This document shows, one piece after another, positions 1 through 6,234 of a stretch of DNA of 11,834 bases (position 1 is its first letter; every line of letters starts with the position of its first letter). Origin of the DNA: Desulfobacterales bacterium (GTDB lineage: Bacteria > Desulfobacterota > Desulfobacteria > Desulfobacterales > UBA2174_A); assembly GCA_025454075.1 (NCBI GenBank), contig JALOPD010000110.1:1-11834 (forward strand). Direction: 5' to 3'. A model generated the notes under the pieces. That model saw only the letters and a program-made list of their open reading frames with translations. It did not search any database and had not been told where the DNA came from. The translations under genes were made by a program, and so were the position numbers.

Positions 1-1401
1 CCCTCCATCTTCATCTGGCTCATGTCCACGCCCGGATGCGGCTGGTGGCCGGTCATGGCGGTCGTGCCGTTGTCCAGGATGACCAGCGTGAAATCGTGCC
101 GGTTGAAAACGGCGTTGATGAGGCCGGACAGGCCCGAGTGGAAAAAGGTCGAATCGCCGATGAAAGAGACCACCTTGCGGCCGCTGGCCTTGGAAAAGCC
201 TCCGGCGGTGCCGGTGGAGGACCCCATGCAGATCAGGTAATCGGCCATCGAAAGCGGCGGCAGAAGCCCAAGGGTGTAGCAGCCGATGTCGCTGGGGTAG
301 ATGGTTTCAATCCCCAGCTCCTCGGCGGCCTTGCGCACTTCGTAGTAGGTGGCGCGATGGGAGCAGCCGGCGCACAGCGTGGGCGGCCGCTGGGGAATGG
401 GGGGGACGTCCTTAAGGTCCACCGGGAGCCGAGCGGTCCAAGGCACGCCGAAATAGGAGCCGACCACCCGCCGCACCATGCCGGGGTCGAATTCGTAAAG
501 TCGCGAGAAGAGCTCGGGCGCCTTGCCGCGGATGGGAAGGGTCAGGCCCGCCTCCTGGGCGATGGCCTTGACCCCCTCTTCCAGGTAGGGCTCGCCTTCC
601 TCCACCACCAGGACCTTTTCGCAGCCCTTCAGGAACTCGGTGATCTTGCGCGGCGGCAGCGGGTGGCAAAACCCGATCCGGAGGATCCGCGCCTGGTCCG
701 CGATGCCGAGATCCGCGACCGCGTCCCTGACGTAGTTGTAGCTGACGCCGTTGCAGATAATGCCCCAGGGGCCTTCGCCCTCCAGCCGGTTGTAGGGAGA
801 GGTTTCGGAAAGCTCGCGCGCCTTTTCGAAATTCTGGAGGAGCTTGACGTGCAGTTTGCGGGAGACCGCGGGCACGGTCACCAGGTTGAGGGGGTCCTTG
901 GCAAAGCTGCCTTGGGTGCGACGCGGCCGGATCTCCCCCAGGGTGATGACGCCGGAGGAGTGGTTGATGCGCGTGGTCGTGCGCAGCAGGACCGGCTCCT
1001 GGAGCTGCTCGGAAATGTCGCTGCTCGTTCTGGCTGGAGAACATGGCCGGGTCGTCGGCGGTGAGGATCACCATCCCGCCTTTGACGCCCACGTAGGCGA
1101 GAGTCATCAGCACGTCGGCCGCGACGTTGAGGCCGACGTGCTTCATCACGGCCATGCTGCGCACCCCGCAGGCGGCGGCGCCGGCGGAGACTTCCATCGC
1201 CACCTTTTCGTTGGTGCAGTACTCGAAGTGCAGGTCGCTTTCGCGGGACATCTGGAAAAAATTGAGCGACAGCTCCGAGGAGGGCGTCCCCGGGTAGGTG
1301 CTGGTGAAGGCGACGCCCGCCTCCACAGCGCCGCGGGCGAGGGCTTCGTTTCCCAAGAGCAGCATGCGCTCGCCGGGGCGGTGGGTCAGTAGCTTGTGCA
1401 T
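1..1401 (-). pseudogene. iorA: Indolepyruvate ferredoxin oxidoreductase alpha subunit, frameshifted and cut by the left edge
   Basis: IorA with IorB oxidatively decarboxylates arylpyruvates to aryl-acetyl-CoA and reduces ferredoxin, using thiamine diphosphate and iron-sulfur clusters in the cytoplasm. Residues 1-127 (1401 to 1021) carry the N-terminal pyrimidine-binding domain with TYPGTPSSE, the NEKVAMEV segment and the TADDPAMFSSQNEQ loop. Reading then moves to another frame, from 1019 to the window edge, and stays open with clear IorA sequence: PVLLRTTTRINHSSG, the cysteine pair LCAGCSHRATYY, and the thiamine diphosphate-binding GDSTFFHSGLSGLINA. From memory of intact IorA proteins, about 30 residues are missing at the junction, so this looks like a deletion plus frameshift rather than a single base error. 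The remaining C-terminus with ferredoxin-like Fe-S motifs would lie beyond base 1. The ATG at 1401 follows an AGGGGAA Shine-Dalgarno-like stretch, 48 bases after the had stop. Family assignment is firm. Whether the gene is truly broken or misassembled is open. Confidence 0.85.
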
Positions 1402-1449
1402 GGTTCGGGTTCCCCTATCGTCAGGTGGGTGAATGAAGGTGGCCGGGCC

Positions 1450-2520
1450 TCAGGGCACCAGGACCGGCCTCTGCCGAATCTTGCGCCCGTGGACCATTTC
1501 GAACACCTCGTTGATCCGGTCCAGCGGGAAGGTCTTCACGAACGGGCCGAGCGTGACTTTGCCGCCGAGCACGAGGTCCAGCGCCGCCGGATAGTGCTCC
1601 GGCACGCAGCCCCAATTGCCGCGGGCGGTGGCATGAAACGCCATCAGGTTGGACAGGCGGATGTCCACCGTGTTCATGGTGAACCCGACCACTGCGAGCG
1701 AGGCGCCGAAGGTGAGCAGGCCGAAGGCGGTCTGTTGGCCCGCGGCCGTGCCGGAGGTCTCGAAAATTTTCCACTCCGTCCGCCGCCGGCCCTTGGCCTT
1801 GACGAGGTCCGACACCGCCTTGCGCAGGTCCTTGAAGGGGAGGGCCTTGGCGTCGAAGGTCGCATCGGCATACGGGGCGATGGCCTCGAGCTTCTCCGGG
1901 TCGACGTCGACGGCCAGGACCAGGGCACCCATGGCCTTGGCGATCTGCACGCCGAAGCCGCCGACGCCGCCGATGCCCACAAAGATGGCCGTGTCGAGCT
2001 CGGTCAGCCCTGATTCCTTGATGGCCTGGTAGGGGGTGGTCAGGGCGTCGGCCACCACCGACAGCTCGGCCAGGCTCACCCCGGAGGAGCCGGCAGGGTC
2101 TCCGTTCGCGCCCAGGGGAACCTCGCACAGCTGGGCGGCCGGGACGACGATGTGGCTCGCAAACCCTCCCTGGATGTCGTTGCCCGGCATTTTCTGCGCG
2201 CCGCAGATGTTGCCGAAGCCGCGCCGGCAGACATCGCAGCTCCCGCAGGGCATGACCGCCGGGACGATCACGGCCTTGCCCAGCCATTTCTCCGCGCCGG
2301 GCCCAGCCGCTTCCACCCGGCCGCTGATCTCATGGCCCAGGGTCAAGGGCAGGGGGGCTTTGGTGCGGACGCCGTCATAAAAGAACCCAAGATCGGTGTG
2401 GCAAACTCCGCAGCCGACCACTCGCAGGCGGAGTTCGCCCGGGCCGGGCGAAGGCAGCGGCGCTTCGACTTTTTGCAGCGGTTTCTTGGGCTCCACCATC
2501 TGCCAGGATATCATGCTCAT
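1450..2520 (-). CDS. had: 6-hydroxycyclohex-1-ene-1-carboxyl-CoA dehydrogenase (Had/BamQ)
   Basis: A zinc-dependent medium-chain dehydrogenase that oxidises 6-hydroxycyclohex-1-ene-1-carboxyl-CoA to the 6-oxo compound with NAD+, the second step after benzoyl-CoA reduction. The 356-residue product shows the catalytic zinc site C40-H-T-D and H62-E63, four structural zinc cysteines (91, 94, 97, 105), and a Rossmann motif GIGGVG at 181-186. The stretches FFYDGVRT, QKMPGNDIQGGFASHIVVPA and RLSNLMAFHA...GNWGC are hallmarks I associate with Had rather than with general alcohol dehydrogenases. The ATG at 2520 is preferred over an upstream in-frame ATG (2592): it has AGGGAGGGG five bases upstream, and it overlaps the stop of the preceding 73-residue gene in an ATGA arrangement, implying translational coupling. 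It lies upstream of iorA in the same transcript. The length is slightly shorter than the roughly 368 residues of the Thauera enzyme. Confidence 0.93.
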   Translation of the reverse strand: MSMISWQMVEPKKPLQKVEAPLPSPGPGELRLRVVGCGVCHTDLGFFYDGVRTKAPLPLTLGHEISGRVEAAGPGAEKWLGKAVIVPAVMPCGSCDVCRRGFGNICGAQKMPGNDIQGGFASHIVVPAAQLCEVPLGANGDPAGSSGVSLAELSVVADALTTPYQAIKESGLTELDTAIFVGIGGVGGFGVQIAKAMGALVLAVDVDPEKLEAIAPYADATFDAKALPFKDLRKAVSDLVKAKGRRRTEWKIFETSGTAAGQQTAFGLLTFGASLAVVGFTMNTVDIRLSNLMAFHATARGNWGCVPEHYPAALDLVLGGKVTLGPFVKTFPLDRINEVFEMVHGRKIRQRPVLVP

Positions 2521-2738
2521 GACGACCCCTCCCTTTTGCGCGTGTAGATGGTCCGGTAGCGATCCGGGAACGCGGCCAGGCAGCCGGCGCACCCTTCTTC
2601 CTCTCCGGGGTGAAACGGTTCGATATGGACCTCCAGGCCGATCTCCCGGTACAGGTCCGCCATTTCGGAAAGCCGCGGCTCGTCGCAGGTGGACTGCCGC
2701 TGCCAGCCCTCGGCAGCCAGCTGCTCGGCGCGGGTCAC
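2517..2738 (-). CDS. Small CxxC protein of unknown function, coupled to had
   Basis: I do not recognise an established function. The 73-residue product contains C18, a C50-x-x-C53 pair, a run of acidic residues at 46-48, and a basic C-terminus (YTRKREGSS). It has no signal peptide or membrane segment, so it is likely cytoplasmic. The GTG at 2738 is chosen because it lies eight bases after the stop of the HAD-ECH gene and no in-frame ATG is available without deep overlap into that gene. Its stop shares the ATGA with the had start, so it sits tightly inside the operon. Its sequence does not resemble a shadow of a neighbour: it has ordinary helical and strand-like blocks (RLSEMADLYREIGLEVHIEPF) and fills an otherwise empty gap. 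I have a vague memory of similar small proteins in anaerobic deltaproteobacteria, which I cannot verify. The CxxC could bind metal or be redox active. Confidence 0.72.
   Translation of the reverse strand: MTRAEQLAAEGWQRQSTCDEPRLSEMADLYREIGLEVHIEPFHPGEEEGCAGCLAAFPDRYRTIYTRKREGSS
2526..2534 (-). promoter_or_regulatory. Ribosome binding site that fixes the had start
   Basis: The minus strand reads AGGGAGGGG here, five bases before the ATG at 2520. It lies inside the 3' end of the 73-residue gene and supports the internal start over the longer 380-residue reading. Confidence 0.75.
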
Positions 2739-2745
2739 CCCATGC

Positions 2746-4785
2746 TCACTGGCCCTTGAACTCCGGCCGGCGCCGTCCGGCTGAGGAGAGCCCCTCGAGC
2801 GCATCCGCCGTGGAAAAAATGTCCTTCAGGCGCCCCAGCTCGATTTCGACCGCCTCCCGCATCGGCAGCGCCGCCTGCTGATCGACGATCTCATCGGCGA
2901 TCCGCAGGGCGAGCGGGGCCTTATAGCCCAAAGTTTTGACGACTTTGGCGGCCAGGTCGGCAGGGGCGCCGGCCGGGGCCTTGCCCGCCAGGAGCGTTGC
3001 GACGCTGCCCGGGCCGAACAGGGCGGCAAACGGCTTGAACTTCTCGGGGATGTCGCGGGCGCGGTACTTGTCCGGCTTGCCGCCGGAGGCCAGGGACCGA
3101 ACGGCGCCGTCCACCTCCGCGGGATCGACCAGCTTCGTAACGATGCCGAGCGCGAGGGCGTCCGCGGCGCTGATGAAGGCGCCCGTGAACGCAAAGTATT
3201 TGGCCAGCGCCGGCCCCACGTGGCGGGCCATGCGCAGCATGCCCCCGAGCCCCGGGTAGATGCCGATGCCGGTTTCCGGGAAGGCCATGGAGCCGGCCGG
3301 GGTGGCGACGATGGCCTGGCAGGCCAGCGCGAGCTCGCTGCCGCCGCCGAGGGACAGGCCGTCGAGCAGGGCGATGGTGAGCTTCTTGGACGCCTCGATC
3401 CGCAGCAGCAGCTCGTGGCCCTTGCGGGTGAAGGCGACGATGTCCGGGATGCGCCCGGCCTTGATCTTCTCCACGAAGTAGCGGATGTCGGCGCCGGCCA
3501 CGAAGGCTTTGCCGGCGCCCTGAAACACGATGGCCTTGACGCGGGCGTCGGCCTCGGCCTCCCCGAACCGCCGGTCGAGCTGGGCCACGACGGTCTCGTT
3601 CAAGGCGTTCATGGCCTCGGGTCGGTTCAGGGTCACATACGCGATGCCGTTTTTGACCTCGAGGTCGACGAAGTTGAACTCAAAGGGCTTCCCCAGCCGG
3701 TGCTGCGTTTCGAGGATGGCCGGCATTTTGAAATCCGGGTACTTGCGGCAGATGGCCTGAACCACCTCATAGGTCTTGCCGATGCCGATCTTGTTCATGA
3801 TTTCGAAGGGCCCCAGGATCCAGCGCAGGCCGATCTTGGCGCCGCGGTCGGTGTCCTCGATGGAGGCCACCCCCTCGCCCACCAGGGCTGCGGCGACCCC
3901 CAGGCACACGCCCTGGAAGCGGTCGATGAGGGCCGGGAGCTTCGCTTCGTCCACCGGACCCGCCAGGTCCCAGTTCGCCTTCTTCTCCATCTGGGCCTTG
4001 AGGACCGCGGCCGGGGTGTAGAAGGGCCCGAGCTCGTTGCCCAGCGTGGTGGCGGCGTGGACCGCAATCGGGATCCCCGTGACGTTCATGAGCTCGAAGG
4101 GCCCCATGCCGATCTTGAACGCCCGCTTGCCGGCCTCCTCGATGGTGGGAACGCCGGCCAGGCCCTCCTCGAGCATGCGCGCGGCTTCGTTCAGGAAGGG
4201 CACGAAGAAGCGGTTGACGGCGAACCCGGGGGCGTCCTTGACGAGGATCGAGGTCTTCCCGTGCAGCTTCGCCGCCAGCAGGGATTTCTCCACGGTCTGC
4301 GGGCTGGTGCCGGCGTGCGGGATCACCTCGAGCAGACGGTTCTTGGCCGGGTGGTAGAAGTAGTGCAGGCCGACGAAGCGGTCGGGCCGCGAGGTCTTTT
4401 CCGCGAACTCCCGCACGTAGAAGCTGGACGTGTTGGTGGCCAGGATGGTCTGCGGGGAGCAGACCTGGTCGAGTTTTTTGAAGAGGTCCGCCTTGACCTG
4501 CTTGTCCTCGAAGACGGCCTCGATCACGATGTCGGCATCAGCCACGGCCGTGAAGTCGGTGGTGCCCGTGACGCGGGCGAGGACCTGGTCCACCTGCTCC
4601 GACTTGAAGATTTTGCGCTCGACCCCCTCCTGCAGCAGCCGTCGGATGGTGCCCAGGCCGCGCTGCACGAACTCGTCCTTCAGGTCGACCATCACCACCG
4701 GGATGCCTTCCTGGGCGATCTTCTGGGCAATGCCGCTGCCCATGTTGCCGGCACCGACAACCCCTATTTTCCGGATCTGCGACAT
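2746..4785 (-). CDS. 3-hydroxyacyl-CoA dehydrogenase / enoyl-CoA hydratase fusion, dehydrogenase domain first
   Basis: A 679-residue bifunctional beta-oxidation enzyme. The N-terminal half is an NAD-dependent 3-hydroxyacyl-CoA dehydrogenase: GAGNMG at 11-16, ATNTSSF, and a catalytic pair H141/E153 in GLHYFYHP and RLLEVI. The dehydrogenase C-terminal domain appears twice (MGPFELMN and LGPFEIMN segments). A crotonase domain starts near residue 375, with VAGADI for the oxyanion hole and two glutamates 20 residues apart (E484 in GGGSELALA, E504 in FPETGIG), as in active hydratases. Before the last crotonase helices there is an insertion of roughly 50 residues. This order is the reverse of bacterial FadB and matches archaeal-type fusions. 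A likely role is oxidation of 3-hydroxypimeloyl-CoA, the BamA product, and hydration of enoyl-CoAs further down. The ATG follows AAGGAGGGGGT. Domain assignment is firm; substrate is inferred from context. Confidence 0.93.
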   Translation of the reverse strand: MSQIRKIGVVGAGNMGSGIAQKIAQEGIPVVMVDLKDEFVQRGLGTIRRLLQEGVERKIFKSEQVDQVLARVTGTTDFTAVADADIVIEAVFEDKQVKADLFKKLDQVCSPQTILATNTSSFYVREFAEKTSRPDRFVGLHYFYHPAKNRLLEVIPHAGTSPQTVEKSLLAAKLHGKTSILVKDAPGFAVNRFFVPFLNEAARMLEEGLAGVPTIEEAGKRAFKIGMGPFELMNVTGIPIAVHAATTLGNELGPFYTPAAVLKAQMEKKANWDLAGPVDEAKLPALIDRFQGVCLGVAAALVGEGVASIEDTDRGAKIGLRWILGPFEIMNKIGIGKTYEVVQAICRKYPDFKMPAILETQHRLGKPFEFNFVDLEVKNGIAYVTLNRPEAMNALNETVVAQLDRRFGEAEADARVKAIVFQGAGKAFVAGADIRYFVEKIKAGRIPDIVAFTRKGHELLLRIEASKKLTIALLDGLSLGGGSELALACQAIVATPAGSMAFPETGIGIYPGLGGMLRMARHVGPALAKYFAFTGAFISAADALALGIVTKLVDPAEVDGAVRSLASGGKPDKYRARDIPEKFKPFAALFGPGSVATLLAGKAPAGAPADLAAKVVKTLGYKAPLALRIADEIVDQQAALPMREAVEIELGRLKDIFSTADALEGLSSAGRRRPEFKGQ

Positions 4786-4844
4786 ACCCCCTCCTTGTTG
4801 TCTATGCGCTCACCCCGCGCCCGTCAACGCTTTCCCGCTCCACT

Positions 4845-4900
4845 CGCTACCCGTTGCTCGCTGCTTTTTGCTCGTTACTCGTTGCTCGTTGCTCGTTACT
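4845..4900. repeat. Eight tandem degenerate 7-bp units overlapping the dch stop codon
   Basis: On the plus strand the units are CGCTACC, CGTTGCT, CGCTGCT, TTTTGCT, CGTTACT, CGTTGCT, CGTTGCT and CGTTACT, in perfect 7-bp register with consensus CGTTGCT. The array fills half of the 110-bp gap between dch and the HAD-ECH gene, and its last unit contains the dch stop codon (TAA, 4898-4896 on the minus strand). No protein-coding role is likely. It resembles slippage-prone short tandem repeats; function unknown. Confidence 0.85.
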
Positions 4901-5666
4901 GATTCTTCCAGACCGGCTTGCGTTTCTCCTCGAAGCTCGCAATCCCCTCCAGGGTGTCCGCGGTTTTCATCAGCGTGTTGAGGAAAAGGTCGGACACCCC
5001 TTTCAGCGCCGTGGGGAAAGCCAGCCCCAGGTGCTGCTTCACCGCGCGCTTGTTCAGGCGGATGATGAGCGGGCTGCTGTACTGGATTTCCTTTACGAGG
5101 GTTTCCGTCGTTTCCGACAACCGGCCGTCCTCCACGCAGTAGTTGATGAACCCCATCGCCAGCGCGTCCTCGGCCGGGTAGCGCTTGCCGGTGGTGCAGA
5201 TCTCGATGGCCTTGCCCGGCCCGACCAGCTGCGGCAGCCGGATGGCGGCGTAGGGCGGGAAGAACCCCAGCTTGATCTCCGGCTGGCCGAAGACCGCGCT
5301 TTGGCCGGCCACGATGATGTCGCAGGCGATGGCGGCCTCCATGCCCCCGCCGAGGCAGGCGCCGTGAACGGCGGCGACGGTGGGCACCTCCTGGCCCTCG
5401 ATCAGCTCCAGCATGCGGTTGAAGGTCGCGATCATGTCATCGACCTGGCCGGGCTTGTGGTCCGCGACTTCGACCCCCGCGCACCAGCTCGGGCCTTCAC
5501 CCGAAATCACGAGGCACTTGAGATCCCGGTCGGTCTTGAGCGCTTCGAGTTCGCCGATCAGCTCCTTCATCATCTCGATGTTGAGCACGTTGTGCTTGGG
5601 CCGGGCGAGGGTCACCCGGGCGACGCCCCCTGCAATGTCTGTTTTGATAAATTGTTGATCGGACAT
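4896..5666 (-). CDS. dch: Cyclohexa-1,5-diene-1-carboxyl-CoA hydratase (Dch/BamR)
   Basis: A crotonase-family hydratase that adds water to the cyclic dienoyl-CoA formed by benzoyl-CoA reductase, giving 6-hydroxycyclohex-1-ene-1-carboxyl-CoA. The 256-residue length fits the family. Residues 59-72 (PSWCAGVEVADHKP) supply the first oxyanion-hole segment and match the Dch-style VADH motif. GACLGGGMEAAIACD places E110, and FGQPEIKLGFFPP places E130, the two glutamates expected of an active hydratase. KLGFFPPYAAIRLPQLVG is the segment I regard as most Dch-specific. The C-terminus ends in a typical crotonase tail (EEKRKPVWKN). GGAGGAG lies seven bases before the ATG at 5666. The gene is in the same direction as its pathway partners had and bamA. 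A general enoyl-CoA hydratase is possible but much less likely given the motifs and neighbours. Confidence 0.92.
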   Translation of the reverse strand: MSDQQFIKTDIAGGVARVTLARPKHNVLNIEMMKELIGELEALKTDRDLKCLVISGEGPSWCAGVEVADHKPGQVDDMIATFNRMLELIEGQEVPTVAAVHGACLGGGMEAAIACDIIVAGQSAVFGQPEIKLGFFPPYAAIRLPQLVGPGKAIEICTTGKRYPAEDALAMGFINYCVEDGRLSETTETLVKEIQYSSPLIIRLNKRAVKQHLGLAFPTALKGVSDLFLNTLMKTADTLEGIASFEEKRKPVWKNQ

Positions 5667-5711
5667 CGCACGTCTCCTCCCGGTTTTTGATTTTTTTATT
5701 GTTGCCCACAG

Positions 5712-5749
5712 ATGATTATTGGGATTCGGTTCCGAATCCCAATAATCAT
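5712..5749. repeat. 38-bp near-perfect palindrome at the stop codon of the DUF35 gene
   Basis: An 18-base arm ATGATTATTGGGATTCGG (5712-5729) is followed by TT and then by its exact reverse complement (5732-5749). The DUF35 stop codon TGA (5748-5746, minus strand) is inside the structure. The RNA from either strand would form a strong hairpin. On the minus transcript it is followed by A-rich, not U-rich, sequence, so it is not a classic intrinsic terminator. It is clearly AT-richer than the surrounding genes. It may stabilise or process the transcript, or be a mobile palindromic unit. Confidence 0.9.
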
Positions 5750-6180
5750 GCTTTCACGAACACGTAATTCAACTGGCCGTTGGACAGGCGGTTCACGATC
5801 GTCTTCATCGGCATGCCGACGGCGATGTCGGCGGCCGGGACCTCCTTGCCGATGCGGCCGAAGACCTTGAACGCGCCGTAGTCGAGCAGCGCAATGCTGT
5901 AGGGGACGTCGTCCTGGAACCCGGCCGGCCCGTATTCGAGCGTGCTGAAGGAGACGAGCCTGCCGCTGCCCGTCACCTCGAACCACTCCATGCGGCTGGC
6001 CAGGCACTGGAAACAATCCGCGCGCGGCGGGAAAAAGACCCGGCCGCAGTCCTTGCAGCGGGTGCCGGCGACCGCGCCTTTTTCGAGGTAGTCGATGAAA
6101 TCGTTGGTTTTGGTCAGGGACGTGAAGCTGACCGTTCCGAATTTCTTGAAGCGCTCGTCGCTCTCTTTTTTTTCCGCCAT
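5746..6180 (-). CDS. DUF35 zinc-ribbon/OB-fold acyl-CoA-binding partner of the adjacent thiolase
   Basis: A 144-residue protein with a four-cysteine zinc ribbon (C42, C45, C56, C59 in TRCKDCGRVFFPPRADCFQC) followed by an OB-fold (residues about 65-140: GSGRLVSFSTLEYGPAGFQDDVPYSIALLDYG). Such proteins form stable complexes with SCP-x-type thiolases and bind the acyl-CoA. The known example in anaerobic aromatic metabolism is BbsA with BbsB, the benzoylsuccinyl-CoA thiolase of toluene degradation. Here it follows the thiolase gene directly (54-bp gap), so it is probably the second subunit of that enzyme. The start at 6180 is chosen over an upstream in-frame ATG at 6228 because of a perfect AGGAGG six bases upstream. 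The substrate could be 3-oxopimeloyl-CoA or another aryl or cyclic 3-oxoacyl-CoA; the sequence does not settle it. Confidence 0.88.
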   Translation of the reverse strand: MAEKKESDERFKKFGTVSFTSLTKTNDFIDYLEKGAVAGTRCKDCGRVFFPPRADCFQCLASRMEWFEVTGSGRLVSFSTLEYGPAGFQDDVPYSIALLDYGAFKVFGRIGKEVPAADIAVGMPMKTIVNRLSNGQLNYVFVKA

Positions 6181-6186
6181 GGAGTG

Positions 6187-6192
6187 CCTCCT
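6187..6192 (-). promoter_or_regulatory. Ribosome binding site that fixes the DUF35 start
   Basis: The minus strand reads AGGAGG six bases before the ATG at 6180, whereas the longer reading from 6228 has no such site. This decides the 144-residue start. Confidence 0.8.
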
Positions 6193-6234
6193 GGTTCCGC
6201 AAAAATACAGGGCGGCTCGCCGCCGCACATGCTC

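Noticed and set aside
36..1064. Long plus-strand open reading frame of 342 codons
   Set aside because: It is antisense to iorA, has an Arg/Gly/Asp-rich composition typical of a GC-rich shadow frame, and shows no recognisable domain.
2448..2592. Longer had reading starting at 2592
   Set aside because: It adds 24 residues unlike the family, overlaps the 73-residue gene deeply, and lacks a ribosome binding site, whereas the 2520 start has one.
4845..4900. Tandem repeats as a CRISPR array
   Set aside because: Units are 7 bp with no unique spacers between them, and no cas genes are present.
3220..4902. Plus-strand open reading frame of 560 codons
   Set aside because: It lies wholly opposite the HAD-ECH gene and ends in the heptamer array, giving a low-complexity tail. 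It is the mirror of a well-supported gene.
5712..5749. Palindrome as a Rho-independent terminator
   Set aside because: No U-tract follows on the minus transcript (it is A-rich), and the T-rich stretch at 5679-5702 is on the wrong side for plus-strand termination.
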